Of a stretch of DNA of 64,000 nucleotides, positions 1 through 8,766 are shown one piece after another. Within the stretch, counting starts at the first letter, position 1; the number at the start of each line of letters is the position of its first letter. Under the pieces are notes generated by a model. The model did not search any database and had not been told where the DNA came from. It saw only the letters and a list, made by a program, of their open reading frames with translations. This DNA comes from Fervidibacter canadensis (lineage in GTDB: Bacteria > Armatimonadota > Fervidibacteria > Fervidibacterales > Fervidibacteraceae): the NCBI GenBank assembly GCA_041446545.1, contig JBGOEJ010000016.1:11460-75459 (forward strand), written 5' to 3'. The position numbers and the translations under genes are program-made.

Positions 1-884
1 AAAAACTCCACCAGTTCGTTGTCATCTCGGATTGCCTCAAAAATCGCGTCGTAAGCCAATGACAAAAGGCGGGTCTCTTCGCAAGCATCGTGCCAGATAG
101 AGACATAGCCGTTGGAGCCCAAGTGGCGCTCGTAGACGACGGCTTGAGTGCGGAAATCAAACTGCGGGTAAAGGTCGGCAACGCGGTCAAGCAAAATCGC
201 TGCCTTGCGGGCGTAAACTTTATCGCCAGTGACGAGATAAGCGGCAGCCAAGTTTTTGATTCCGCCGAGCACCAATTGCTTCCATTGCCCGTAAATCAAG
301 GAAGCGCCGATGAAACGCCAGCGGTTTTCACCCTCCACATAACCTTCGCCATCGTCCACACCAAATTTGTGCAGCGGGTCGTTGGGGTCGGGATGCTCGG
401 AGTTAAACAACAAACTGCGGTCGGCACGCTTGGGGTCAAAGATGCCATGCTCGTTGAAGCCCGAACGATAAAAGGCAGCGAAATCGTTGGTCGGGAAAAG
501 TTTCCCGCAATGCGGACATTGCACTTTCCAACGGTAGCGCAAAGCGTCAACGCGCCAGTTATACATCGGCACGGGTTTTTTGCAAGCGGGGCAGTAGCCG
601 TTAGACCAGACATGCCACGAACGAGGGATGGTCGGACCGAACATGAGCGACCAAAGTTCGTCATCGCTCATCTGCAACCAAGGTTGGGCATCTTGCACGA
701 TGCGTTGCGCCGTCTGTTGCGCCCAACGGTAACGGGCAATGTTTTGCCGCAGGCGTTGAAGCAATGAAGCGTGGAAGAAAGCGCTGCGACTTTTCGGCGA
801 CGGTTCACCCATCGTTGCCCAACCCCCAAGCCAAAGGCAAACGGTTAGCGAAAGGAGAACGACTGCTGTCACCAATTTCGTCAC
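1..884 (-). CDS. Heparinase II/III or alginate-lyase-like secreted protein (C-terminus beyond window)
   Basis: The frame is open from a GTG at 884 to the window edge, so only the first 294 codons are visible. The N-terminus is a typical signal peptide (charged start, then a hydrophobic stretch to about residue 21). Two CxxC pairs follow (CPAC at 98-101, CPHC at 123-126), then a helical, Trp- and Tyr-rich stretch with GQWKQLVLGGIKNLAAAY and YERHLGSNGYVS. This layout is typical of the alpha-toroid front of large heparinase/alginate-lyase-like proteins; the catalytic part lies outside. An in-frame ATG at 812 would remove the signal peptide, so GTG is preferred. Function: probable depolymerisation of acidic polysaccharide, inferred. 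Confidence 0.6.
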   Translation of the reverse strand, partial: MTKLVTAVVLLSLTVCLWLGGWATMGEPSPKSRSAFFHASLLQRLRQNIARYRWAQQTAQRIVQDAQPWLQMSDDELWSLMFGPTIPRSWHVWSNGYCPACKKPVPMYNWRVDALRYRWKVQCPHCGKLFPTNDFAAFYRSGFNEHGIFDPKRADRSLLFNSEHPDPNDPLHKFGVDDGEGYVEGENRWRFIGASLIYGQWKQLVLGGIKNLAAAYLVTGDKVYARKAAILLDRVADLYPQFDFRTQAVVYERHLGSNGYVSIWHDACEETRLLSLAYDAIFEAIRDDNELVEF

Positions 885-928
885 TCCCTGTCCGTCTTGC
901 CATTCCGCTTTGAAGCGTCTTTCGCCTT

Positions 929-1300
929 TCACGCCAACCCGAACCCGATGAGTAGCAATTCAATCGGGACGAGGCGTTGGTTGATCGGGTCAACTCCTAA
1001 GCCTAACTCCTCTAAGGTGACAGCGCCAAGCAAGGCATCCATTCCCGGTTCACCAAAGACGCAGATGGTGTAGGTCATTTCGCCCTCAACCTTTACAACT
1101 GCCCACGCCATATCCAGTTCAACGACGCGCCCGTCAGCGACGCGGAAGCGACGGCGAAATTGAGGCGCAATGCCAAGCCTTTCCAGAACATCCCTCGGCA
1201 CGACAGTGTAGGTTGCGCCCGTGTCAACGAGAGCCTCAATCCGCTCAAACCGACTTTGATCCATCGGTCCAATTTCAATGGGAACACGAAATGTCGCCAT
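929..1300 (-). CDS. Retropepsin-like aspartic protease (clan AA)
   Basis: A 123-residue protein with the single-lobe aspartic protease signature EALVDTGATYTVVP (DTGA at 26-29) and a second hydrophobic loop near MDALLGAVTLEELGL, which is the usual LLG flap-partner region. The size matches single-domain bacterial retropepsin-like proteins, which must dimerise to form an active site. Start: ATG at 1300, preceded by GGGAGGTG at good spacing; an upstream ATG 36 bases earlier lacks such a site. The gene precedes none of its neighbours closely enough to prove an operon. Substrate unknown. Confidence 0.75.
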   Translation of the reverse strand: MATFRVPIEIGPMDQSRFERIEALVDTGATYTVVPRDVLERLGIAPQFRRRFRVADGRVVELDMAWAVVKVEGEMTYTICVFGEPGMDALLGAVTLEELGLGVDPINQRLVPIELLLIGFGLA

Positions 1301-1337
1301 CGGTTTCACCTCCCAAACCAAATTGTGATGCGGCAAT

Positions 1338-2393
1338 TTACTTCAGCACCATGTCTACGAACTCATAAGCCGCCTTGCGAACTTCAGGTGGGAAGTCGTG
1401 CTTGCTTTGCGGGTGGTAAACGGCGATGCCCTGACCTTCACCGAAAAGGGCATAGACAGGCAACGCCGCCGCAAAGCAATCGCCGACACCTGAGACATCA
1501 AAAATGTCATCGTGCAAGGGAGCGTTGATGAACAAGGCTCTCGGCACTATCGCCGCCAAAACTTCCGAGAACTCAAAAGGCACCTTTTTCGGGTCTTTGC
1601 CGTAAACCGTTGCGATGCGGGGCATGTGCCCACGATGACACCAACCCGTTAAATCGCCACCACGATACTTGACGAAAGAAGTGAACCCGCAACTCGTCAC
1701 GACGACTTTCAGCCGTTCGTCAAAGGCTGCAACGAAAAGCGCATTGTAGCCACCGAGGGAATGACCGATAACGCCAATGCGTTCCCTGTCAACAAAAGGC
1801 AGGGATTGGAGCAAGTCAACGCAACGGATGTGATTCCAAATGCCCTTCATCGTCCCGCTGACATAACCCAGCGCATAGGGGTCGGAGCGCGATTCGCCAA
1901 AGCCTTCTTTAATGCCCACTTCAGGCAAATCGCCACCGATGTAATCGGGCGTTAAGGTCACATAGCCTCGTTCTGTCAACTCTTTGGCGTAGTGCAAGTT
2001 AGGGTTACCGCCCAAACCGACGGGTTCGTCTTTTCCGATTTGCGTCGTTTGATGCAGACAAAGCATGGCAGGTGCTTTCCTGTCGCGGTCGCTCAAAAGC
2101 GTTTTCGGGATGAGCAGCCACGCCATCAAGCGGTCATTCGGTTCAGGTGTGAAGGCAATCTTGCGCCGAAGGAAACTCCCACTATCTTGCTCGTCCACCA
2201 CCTGCGGGCTCAGAGGCACTCGCTTTTCCTCGCTGGGCAAGTTGCCCATGACTCGTTGCATGGCAGCAAGGATGTGCTGACGACGCTTCTGCCAATCCGT
2301 TGGAGTCCGAATGGGATGTAAGTTGCCTCGCTCGTCGGCATAGACAAGCAAGTTAAATCGGTCAGGCTCTAAGGGTGCTACATCAATGCTCAC
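1338..2393 (-). CDS. Alpha/beta hydrolase, acetyl-xylan-esterase / dienelactone-hydrolase-like
   Basis: About 351 residues with the nucleophile elbow IGVIGHSLGGYNALF (Ser near 212), followed by an Asp/His region (HDDIFDVSGVGDCF and QSKHDFPPEV) that can supply the other triad members. HQTTQIGKDEPVGLGG before the elbow is typical of the acetyl-xylan-esterase-like branch. Start: GTG at 2393, which overlaps the TGA of the upstream nucleotidyltransferase gene as GTGA and has GGGAGGGA six bases ahead; the longer open frame simply runs through that gene. No signal peptide, so probably cytoplasmic. Likely acts on an esterified sugar or drug-like ester; substrate not readable. Confidence 0.8.
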   Translation of the reverse strand: MSIDVAPLEPDRFNLLVYADERGNLHPIRTPTDWQKRRQHILAAMQRVMGNLPSEEKRVPLSPQVVDEQDSGSFLRRKIAFTPEPNDRLMAWLLIPKTLLSDRDRKAPAMLCLHQTTQIGKDEPVGLGGNPNLHYAKELTERGYVTLTPDYIGGDLPEVGIKEGFGESRSDPYALGYVSGTMKGIWNHIRCVDLLQSLPFVDRERIGVIGHSLGGYNALFVAAFDERLKVVVTSCGFTSFVKYRGGDLTGWCHRGHMPRIATVYGKDPKKVPFEFSEVLAAIVPRALFINAPLHDDIFDVSGVGDCFAAALPVYALFGEGQGIAVYHPQSKHDFPPEVRKAAYEFVDMVLK

Positions 2394-2728
2394 AGTTTGA
2401 TTCCCTCCCGCCTGAGGTTTTCTAACCAAGGGCTTTTTCGGTTCATCCACCAAGTTTCGGGAACGGGAAGGACGGAAAGGGTAATGCCGTAGCGAAGGCT
2501 AATTTCACTGGCGATAACACCGATGCGGTCAATTTCTTCGCCGATGGATATCTCGCCCTCAAGTAAGACAGCGATGTCCACATCCGAACCCTCTGTGAAA
2601 TCGCCCCGGCTATAAGAGCCGAAAAGGTAGATGCCCTTTAACCGCTCATCATAGAGGGCAGTCAGTCCTTCTTTCAACTCCGCCAACGCCCTTGAAATTT
2701 CGTCAGGCAAAGAGACCGTCCGCTCCAT
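2390..2728 (-). CDS. MNT-type nucleotidyltransferase domain protein
   Basis: A 112-residue minimal nucleotidyltransferase: GSYSRGD at 37-43 followed by DVDIAVLLEG, giving the G-S...R-G...D-x-D metal-binding triad. Such proteins are often the antitoxin-like half of HEPN/MNT pairs, but no HEPN gene lies next to it; the downstream gene, overlapping by four bases, is an ester hydrolase. A separate MNT-HEPN fusion occurs at about 14 kb. Translational coupling with the hydrolase is clear from the GTGA overlap. Biochemical role (AMPylation or nucleotide transfer) is inferred from the family only. Confidence 0.8.
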   Translation of the reverse strand: MERTVSLPDEISRALAELKEGLTALYDERLKGIYLFGSYSRGDFTEGSDVDIAVLLEGEISIGEEIDRIGVIASEISLRYGITLSVLPVPETWWMNRKSPWLENLRREGIKL

Positions 2729-2801
2729 TATGCGTCACTCCTGTGGTGACCGTTGGCGTTTCCTTTCAAAGTTTATGCCGTCTGTCCCTTCCACGAAGGG
2801 C

Positions 2802-4715
2802 TCAAGGGGCGGGGAGGCGGAAACTCCAAAGGTGCGAACCGCTGGCGAAGTAAAGGCGACCGTCAAGGTAATCGCCGCCAGCAGTGACGGGAACGGGCGT
2901 TTGCGCCAACAGGCGCAGGGCAAATGTTTTCGGGTCAACTTCTGCGATGGAACGGACAAAAAGCACAAACACCCGTTTGTCAGGCGCAACGACGAAAACC
3001 CTCGGTCCCTGCTGGTAGGCGCATGGTTCGGTCTCCTGCTCGTGCACGATGCGCTTCGTTTTCGGGTCAAAAACGAAAAACCTGCGTCGGTCAGCAAAGC
3101 CGTAGACTAAGCCGTTGCGCTCGTCGTAACAAAGGTCGGTGTATTCTTGAACGCCCGCCAAAACAGGTTCGTGCCAAATGACTTTTTTGCTCGCCATGTC
3201 CAGCAAGTAAAGTTCCGCCTGCTTTGCCTTCCGTTCGCCACCCGTCCCCGCTGCCGTCGTCGTCCCGCCCAGCAATTTGCCATCAGGCAGCGCCACCAAA
3301 CTCGTCGTGGAATGCCATTCAAGGATGTCGTTGTGGCGCAGCAGCGTTCTTGTTTGCGTTTGCCGATCCCAGAAAAGCAACCCACCACCTGTGTAGCCAT
3401 AAGCCGGCGTGCCAGCCAACACGAGCGTCTTGCCATCAGGATGAGCCAACAACTCATGGGGTCGGTTGATGTCAGGTTCGCTGTCTGTCAAGTAGCGTGG
3501 GTTGGAATGCGGGTTGTCTTTCGTTGTGCCCGTCCACGCCGTGAAAGGATTCCACTCCAGCAGAAAGCCGCCCGTGTAACCGCCGACGAAAAATCGGTCA
3601 TCTTGCCTTGCGACTGTGTTCCATTGACCGTAGCAAGGGTGTCGCTCCCATTTGTCCGCCTTCGGGTCGTAACGAAATGCATAGAAGGGAAAAGCCGTCC
3701 CGCCACAAACGGTTCCGTCGGGAGCGACAGCGACGCTCATGATGTGCCCACCTTCGCTCTTGTAGTCAAACCGAACGGTTTTGCTTTCACCCGTCTTTGG
3801 GTCTTCAACGACCAAAACCCGCTCCGCTAAGTCCAGCGTGCGGATGCGTTTTCCGTCGGGGAAGGTGTGATGGAAAAGCCCTTGCGAGCCAGCGATGAAG
3901 GCTTTGGGTTTGGCATCGGGCGGCAATTCGCCGACTTTCCGTGCTGTGCCGTTGTAAAGTTCAAGCCAATTGCCCTTCTCGCCCGCAACAGGCTGACCGT
4001 AAACTTTGCCGTTGGTCGCCCGAAAGACATAAGCCATCCCTTGCCTTCGTTCGTTTTCGTCAATCATCGGCTTGACTTCGCCTGTTTTCGGGTTTAGGGC
4101 GAGGATGTGGCTGCGGGTGTAGCCGATGGCGAAGTAGACCCAACCCGTATCGTCAACGGCGATGGAGCGAGGATATTGCGCCCAGTTTTCCTTGTGGACA
4201 TGCCCGAAATCCCGAAACTCGCCTGTCTTAGGGTTGTAAGCGGCGATGTCACATTGCGGGTAAGTCGCCGACCAAATCACGCCGTTGTCGTCCTCCGTCA
4301 TGCTCATCGCCATCTGCGGGACCGTCTTACGGACGAAGGTAAAAGCGCGCTTTTCAGGGTCAAACTCAACAAAGTGGCTGCCGAAATGGGAGTAGAGACG
4401 ATTGGCACTGGAAAGGATGGAAGCGTAAGGCGCATCGCCACCATAAGGGAAGGGCGTCGGAAATTCTTCGCTTTTGCCCGTCTCGGCGTCAAGGAGCAAC
4501 AAAGCGTAGCAACCGCGATGGTCGTAGAGCCAGACCAAAACGATGTTGCGCTTTTGCCTGTCTTGGGTGGCGACGATGCCCCGATGGGTGCTGAACGGCG
4601 CAGCGACGCCGTGATCAGCAAAGTGGTCGTCAACCGAACTCATGTTCGCCGAGACACCATTCAAAGCAGCGGCTGTCAAGCCAAGTAGGCACAAAACCAA
4701 CCACAATCCCAACAT
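2802..4715 (-). CDS. Secreted beta-propeller (streptogramin-lyase/PQQ-like repeat) protein
   Basis: 637 residues with a clear signal peptide (hydrophobic run ending near residue 23) followed by repeated blades rich in Y-NPKTGE, DPKTGE and DPKT motifs (for example AAYNPKTGEFRDFG, LALNPKTGEVKP, FVFDPKTKRIV). These mark a seven- or eight-bladed propeller of the SMP-30/streptogramin-lyase/PQQ kind, exported to the cell surface or periplasm. Start ATG at 4715 has GAGGTGAGGGAC just ahead. A 15-bp perfect palindrome lies about 20 bases upstream of the start. No catalytic residue set is recognisable, so a binding or lyase-like role is open. Confidence 0.7.
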   Translation of the reverse strand: MLGLWLVLCLLGLTAAALNGVSANMSSVDDHFADHGVAAPFSTHRGIVATQDRQKRNIVLVWLYDHRGCYALLLLDAETGKSEEFPTPFPYGGDAPYASILSSANRLYSHFGSHFVEFDPEKRAFTFVRKTVPQMAMSMTEDDNGVIWSATYPQCDIAAYNPKTGEFRDFGHVHKENWAQYPRSIAVDDTGWVYFAIGYTRSHILALNPKTGEVKPMIDENERRQGMAYVFRATNGKVYGQPVAGEKGNWLELYNGTARKVGELPPDAKPKAFIAGSQGLFHHTFPDGKRIRTLDLAERVLVVEDPKTGESKTVRFDYKSEGGHIMSVAVAPDGTVCGGTAFPFYAFRYDPKADKWERHPCYGQWNTVARQDDRFFVGGYTGGFLLEWNPFTAWTGTTKDNPHSNPRYLTDSEPDINRPHELLAHPDGKTLVLAGTPAYGYTGGGLLFWDRQTQTRTLLRHNDILEWHSTTSLVALPDGKLLGGTTTAAGTGGERKAKQAELYLLDMASKKVIWHEPVLAGVQEYTDLCYDERNGLVYGFADRRRFFVFDPKTKRIVHEQETEPCAYQQGPRVFVVAPDKRVFVLFVRSIAEVDPKTFALRLLAQTPVPVTAGGDYLDGRLYFASGSHLWSFRLPAP

Positions 4716-4733
4716 TGTCCCTCACCTCATGGT

Positions 4734-4748
4734 GGGTGAAATTCACCC
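4734..4748. promoter_or_regulatory. 15-bp inverted repeat upstream of the propeller gene
   Basis: GGGTGAAATTCACCC: seven-base arms around one central base. It lies between the deacetylase stop and the start of the propeller gene (both minus strand). On the plus strand it is followed by GCTTTTT, so it could also act as a weak antisense terminator. Operator function is a guess. Confidence 0.3.
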
Positions 4749-4774
4749 GCTTTTTGTGACAGGTTTCCCTGCCC

Positions 4775-6514
4775 TTACAGAACCTTTTCAATCTCGCCTT
4801 CAAGTCGGGTGACACTTTGAGCGAAAGGGAAGCCATAAACTAAGCGGTCAGATGATTTGGTGCGGTCAGGTGGCAAGAGTTGAAGCAAAGTCGCATCCTC
4901 AAGGGTCTTCGGTGCGTTCAAGCGCCAAACCCACTTACCGTTAAAACTGCTCACCTTTTGTTTTACCGAACGGCGACGGTGAAGCCATTCAACGATTTGG
5001 GCGCTCGTTTGCCACCGCACGCCCAACTCATGCCCAAAAGCCACCAACTGCTCTAATGCCGATTTTGTCCCTTGACGAAGGATATGGGCAGGATGGAACA
5101 AAAAATGGGCGATGCCACCCATCCGCACCGTTTGCCCTAAAAGCCACTTGCCGACGCTGACAGGCACGATGGCAGGATGGAAGAAGCCTTCAGCAGGTGT
5201 GTCGTCGCTGACCATGTCTTGCGAGAACAAGTTGATGGCGGTGACCGACAGGAAGCGAGGGCGTTCCCGCTCGTCGTCTAAGGGACGCCAAGGATGGGAG
5301 CCACCAAAGAGGAAGCCAACCGTCCCCCGTTTGCTCGGTCCCTTGCTTTGCTCGGCTCGGATGCCCAACTCTTCGCACCATCGGAAAAACTCCAAACGCC
5401 CTTCCCAACGGGTGTAGTGGTTTTTGTTGCTTACCGCTGCCACGCCCGTTGCGTCTTTGAGCCATTGCCATTGAATTCGCAGGTTGCGTTTTGACCAAGT
5501 CGTGAAAGGCGTTCCTGTGAAGGCGTCAAAGTGCAAAGCAATCTCGCAGCCAGCGTCCCAAATTGCCCGATAAAGCGATGGCGGGTAACCGCCGGGGTAA
5601 ATCACGCACCAAGTCGTTGCGATGCCCAACGATGACACGAACCTTAGCAACTCCCAGCCTAACTCTGGGTCATTGCCATCCGTGTCGTGAGAGACCAACC
5701 CGACAGCGGGAGCACCATCCTGCCAATACCAGAGCATCGGTAACGGCAAATTTTTCTGCTGTGCTGCGAAGAAAACCGTTTGCAAAAGCAACACCCTCAG
5801 TTCATCGGTAATCGGCTGTCCGAAAAACACCCACTGCCTTCCACTGTTTCCCTGCCCCGTGTCCCTTGCCCCGTGCTCCAACACAATGCGGTCTCGTTCC
5901 CAATCCAACACATGTCCGTCCTCGGCTTTCAAGATGCCATCGTCAATGGGGGCGCTGCCGTCGGGGGCAGGTTTTCCATCTTGCGTGACGGCGATGCCCT
6001 GTTGGATGTGGACGATAGACTGCGTCAAATCGGCGGCGATGCCGATGGCAACTCCCTGCCCAACTTTGCGAACCGTCACTGCGTCACTCAACACATCGCC
6101 ATTGCGGTCAACGATTCGCCCCAAAGCCACTGCCTCTTGGCGGGCGTGAATGCGAATGCCTCCGAAAACATGCAGCGATGATTGCAACCCTTCACCGATG
6201 GTCAGTGAGGGACGGACAGGGGGCGAAAATCTCAGCCAACCTTCGGAGAGGTCACCGACGAGCGAGATGCCCAACAAATCGTCCAAGCCATTGGTGCTGC
6301 CGACAGTGATCAGGCAACCGCCTTGTTGGACGAACCAATTTAGGTGAGTCCGCTCCTCGGCGGTCAACGATTTTCGTCCCACCATTAAACACACGGGGGT
6401 TCGGTCAGGGTGGAGCATTGGAGGCTGAACGACACGAAAAGGAATGCCTGCATGGGAAAGGATTTCAACGGCATAGCGGTCTGTCGCTGCCTCGCCCAGC
6501 AGTAATACCAGCAT
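4775..6514 (-). CDS. GATase1-like domain fused to NodB-like polysaccharide deacetylase domain
   Basis: 579 residues. The first ~160 residues resemble a ThuA/GATase-like Rossmann domain (LVLLLGEAATDRY, then CLITVGSTNGLDDLLG). From about residue 260 there is a NodB-type deacetylase fold: VGLVSHDTDGND (metal-binding motif 1 at 276-279) and CEIALHFD (motif 2 His at 328), ending with a HPAHILRQG region that could be the last motif. No signal peptide is visible, so it is probably cytoplasmic. Residues about 213-225 (EHGARDTGQGNSG) are encoded by an array of 7-bp repeats and look like inserted sequence. Substrate is unknown; N-acetyl-sugar or peptidoglycan fragments are possible. Confidence 0.7.
   Translation of the reverse strand: MLVLLLGEAATDRYAVEILSHAGIPFRVVQPPMLHPDRTPVCLMVGRKSLTAEERTHLNWFVQQGGCLITVGSTNGLDDLLGISLVGDLSEGWLRFSPPVRPSLTIGEGLQSSLHVFGGIRIHARQEAVALGRIVDRNGDVLSDAVTVRKVGQGVAIGIAADLTQSIVHIQQGIAVTQDGKPAPDGSAPIDDGILKAEDGHVLDWERDRIVLEHGARDTGQGNSGRQWVFFGQPITDELRVLLLQTVFFAAQQKNLPLPMLWYWQDGAPAVGLVSHDTDGNDPELGWELLRFVSSLGIATTWCVIYPGGYPPSLYRAIWDAGCEIALHFDAFTGTPFTTWSKRNLRIQWQWLKDATGVAAVSNKNHYTRWEGRLEFFRWCEELGIRAEQSKGPSKRGTVGFLFGGSHPWRPLDDERERPRFLSVTAINLFSQDMVSDDTPAEGFFHPAIVPVSVGKWLLGQTVRMGGIAHFLFHPAHILRQGTKSALEQLVAFGHELGVRWQTSAQIVEWLHRRRSVKQKVSSFNGKWVWRLNAPKTLEDATLLQLLPPDRTKSSDRLVYGFPFAQSVTRLEGEIEKVL
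5850..5879. repeat. Heptamer array inside the deacetylase gene
   Basis: On the minus (coding) strand the sequence runs as 7-base units of the type GGGCAAG/GGACACG/GGGCAGG. It stays in frame and encodes a Gly/Arg/Asp/Gln-rich loop between the two domains. Same pattern as the arrays at 7741, 15215 and 52985. Confidence 0.6.
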
Positions 6515-6652
6515 CGTCCCTTCCCCTCACTTTGGCTTCATCGGTTGCCTGTCAAATGGCTCAAAAGTGCTGGCAGAATTTTATGGCAAAAGAGGGCGCA
6601 AGAGTAGGTGTTGTCTCAGATTTTGACCGTTGACAAAAGGGAGGTGAACGAG

Positions 6653-7549
6653 ATGGCGAACTGGTGCGTTTATCCGCCAGAGGACATCGTGCCCGACGAA
6701 GTGGAACTTTTGGCGGCGCAAGTGGAAGAGGATGGAGGGAAAGTGCTGGCGATTTATCGGGAACCCTTTGAGGGCAATTGGCAACTTTTCACCTTGCTTC
6801 CCTTGATGAAAGTGCAACCGACCCCATTTCAGCGGGACTTGTCCGAGCAACATGTGGAGCGGTTGCAGGAAGTCATTCAAGAGTTAAGGCGCTTCCTTGA
6901 CCCCATCGTCGTCGTTCGGACACCTAACGGCGAATACTGGACGCCCAACGGTAACCATCGGCGGGAGGCGATGGTGCGGTTGGGCAAAGGGATGATTGCT
7001 GCCATCCTTGTGCCCGACCCGAAAGTCGCTTACCAAATCCTCGCCCTCAACACCGAGAAGGCTCACAACTTGAAGGAGAAGGCACTGGAAGTCATCCGCA
7101 TGTATCGGGGGCTGCTGAGCGAAGACGGGCGCATCCGTGAGAGCGATTACGCCTTCCATTTTGAAGAAGCCTACTACATCACGCTGGGGCTGCTTTACGA
7201 GAAGCGGGAGCGGTTCAGCGGTTCGGCATATGTGCCTATCCTGCGGAAAGTGGACAACTTTTTGGAATCCCCGTTGCCCGAAGCCCTCAAAGAGCGGGAG
7301 CGGCGGGCAGCGTTGCTGGAAGAGGTGGATGCCCTCGTAGAACCCATCGTCCAGAGTTTGCGGGAACGGGGGTTCAATCAACCCTTCCTCAAGCAAGGCG
7401 TCGTTTCCAAAGTCAACCCCATCAAACGCAAACGATTGGTAGACCTCACCTACGACGAAGCCCTCAAACGCATGAAGCGGGCCTTAGAGCGCCTTGACCC
7501 GTCCACCATCACGCCTGAAGACTTAGCAGCGGCAGTGGTAGAGGAGTGA
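6653..7549 (+). CDS. ParB/Spo0J N-domain-like protein
   Basis: 298 residues. The middle (LLPLMKVQPTPFQRDLSE, then VVRTPNGEYWTPNGNHRREA) matches the ParB/sulfiredoxin-like N-terminal fold: a P-x-x-x-Q/R-x segment and the G-N-H-R-x-x-A motif that in ParB-family proteins forms the nucleotide (CTP) site. A basic C-terminal half (KVNPIKRKRLVDLTYDEALKRMKRAL) could bind DNA. Start ATG at 6653 is chosen because GGGAGGTG precedes it; an in-frame upstream ATG has no such site. No ParA is nearby, and the gene is followed after seven bases by gcvT, so it is more likely a stand-alone ParB-like regulator or nuclease than a segregation factor. Confidence 0.7.
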   Translation: MANWCVYPPEDIVPDEVELLAAQVEEDGGKVLAIYREPFEGNWQLFTLLPLMKVQPTPFQRDLSEQHVERLQEVIQELRRFLDPIVVVRTPNGEYWTPNGNHRREAMVRLGKGMIAAILVPDPKVAYQILALNTEKAHNLKEKALEVIRMYRGLLSEDGRIRESDYAFHFEEAYYITLGLLYEKRERFSGSAYVPILRKVDNFLESPLPEALKERERRAALLEEVDALVEPIVQSLRERGFNQPFLKQGVVSKVNPIKRKRLVDLTYDEALKRMKRALERLDPSTITPEDLAAAVVEE

Positions 7550-7555
7550 AGTTTC

Positions 7556-8698
7556 ATGCCCTCCTTGCTCCGAACACCCCTTTTTACCGCCCACCAGCGG
7601 GCAGGAGCAAAAGTCGTTGAATTTGCGGGCTGGGAAATGCCCTTGCATTACGGTAGCATCTTGGAGGAAGCCCGCACCGTTCGGTCGTCTTGCGGCATGT
7701 TTGATGTCAGCCACATGGGACGGTTGATGGTGAAAGGGGGCAGAGGACAAGGGACAAGGGATAAGCAAGGTGACGACAATGTCGCAAAAGCGCTGGATTG
7801 GCTGGTGACGATGGATGTCAGTGGGATGGCGGTCGGGCAGGTGCGCTACGGCTTTTTGTGCAACGAGCGGGGTGGCATCGTTGATGACTTGACTATTGCG
7901 AGGTTGGGAGAAAGCAAGTTCCTTCTCGTCGTCAACGCCGCCCGTCGCGAGGTTGACTTCGCTTGGATGAGGCAACATTCGCCCGCCGATATTGAACTCG
8001 TTGACCGAACTTTTGAGACGGCGATGATCGCCGTGCAAGGACCTGATGCCATCGCAGTTGTGGACGAACTGTCAAGGGGCGAATTGAAACCGTCTTCGCT
8101 AAGGCGCTTTCGCCTCGGCGAGTTTGATTTGTCGGGAGTTCGCTGCCTGATTTCCCGAACGGGCTACACGGGGGAAGATGGCGTGGAAATCGTTTGCCCA
8201 TCTGACGCTGCCGAGCGAATTTGGGAGACCTTGCGGATGAAGGGCGTCGCCCCGTGTGGGTTGGGCGCACGGGACATTTTGCGGTTGGAAGCGGGGCTTT
8301 GCCTTTACGGGCACGACCTTTCAGAAGACATCACGCCAGCGGAAGCCGACCTGATGCGGTTTGTTGCGATGGAGAAACCCTTCATCGGGCGAGAAGGCAT
8401 TGAAGCCCAATTGCGTGATGGCATCAAACGCAAGCGAGTCGGGCTGAAATTAAACACCCGCGCCGCTGCCCGCGAAGGTTCAACCGTTTTGGGCGACGGA
8501 CACCCTATCGGCTTCGTGACCAGCGGCGTCTTCTCGCCTCACCTGAACACCGCCATCGCGATGGCGTATGTAGCGACAGAATGGGCACAAGTGGGCACAA
8601 AAGTTCAAGTGCTCGTGCGAGGTCAACCCGCCGACGCCGAAATTGTCTCTATGCCCTTCTTGCCCTTGCCGTCGCACTCAGAAAAGGGGTGTCAATAA
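7556..8698 (+). CDS. gcvT: Aminomethyltransferase (glycine cleavage system T protein)
   Basis: 380 residues, T-protein length. Family landmarks: KVVEFAGWEMPLHYGSI near the N-terminus, SSCGMFDVSHMGRLMVKG, CNERGGIVDDL (folate-binding region), SRTGYTGEDGVEI and LGARDILRLEAGLCLYGHDL. It transfers the methylene group from the lipoyl-bound aminomethyl to tetrahydrofolate, releasing ammonia. gcvH and gcvP are not adjacent. Residues about 62-74 (GRGQGTRDKQGDD) interrupt a segment that is normally continuous between VKG and the A-x-x-x-LDWLVT helix; this stretch is encoded by a 7-bp repeat array, so it looks like an in-frame insertion. Enzyme activity is probably kept, as the insertion falls in a surface loop. 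Confidence 0.92.
   Translation: MPSLLRTPLFTAHQRAGAKVVEFAGWEMPLHYGSILEEARTVRSSCGMFDVSHMGRLMVKGGRGQGTRDKQGDDNVAKALDWLVTMDVSGMAVGQVRYGFLCNERGGIVDDLTIARLGESKFLLVVNAARREVDFAWMRQHSPADIELVDRTFETAMIAVQGPDAIAVVDELSRGELKPSSLRRFRLGEFDLSGVRCLISRTGYTGEDGVEIVCPSDAAERIWETLRMKGVAPCGLGARDILRLEAGLCLYGHDLSEDITPAEADLMRFVAMEKPFIGREGIEAQLRDGIKRKRVGLKLNTRAAAREGSTVLGDGHPIGFVTSGVFSPHLNTAIAMAYVATEWAQVGTKVQVLVRGQPADAEIVSMPFLPLPSHSEKGCQ
7741..7766. repeat. Heptamer array inside gcvT
   Basis: Three and a half units of the 7-base pattern AGGGACA/GGGACAA/GGGATAA on the coding strand, in frame, located exactly where the T-protein sequence carries extra residues compared with the family. Confidence 0.65.
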
Positions 8699-8766
8699 AT
8701 TCCTGCGGCTATTTGTGTCTGCCCTGCCCTTGCTTCAAAGGCTCCCAAACAGTTCCTTACCCTTGC

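Noticed and set aside
90..767. A 225-residue plus-strand open frame at the left edge
   Set aside because: It lies antisense to the heparinase-like gene, which has a signal peptide and family motifs; the plus-strand protein has no recognisable pattern.
6515..6652. Promoter and origin-like sites before the ParB-like gene
   Set aside because: TTGACA at 6631 lies too close to the start codon and no parS-like 16-bp palindrome was found.
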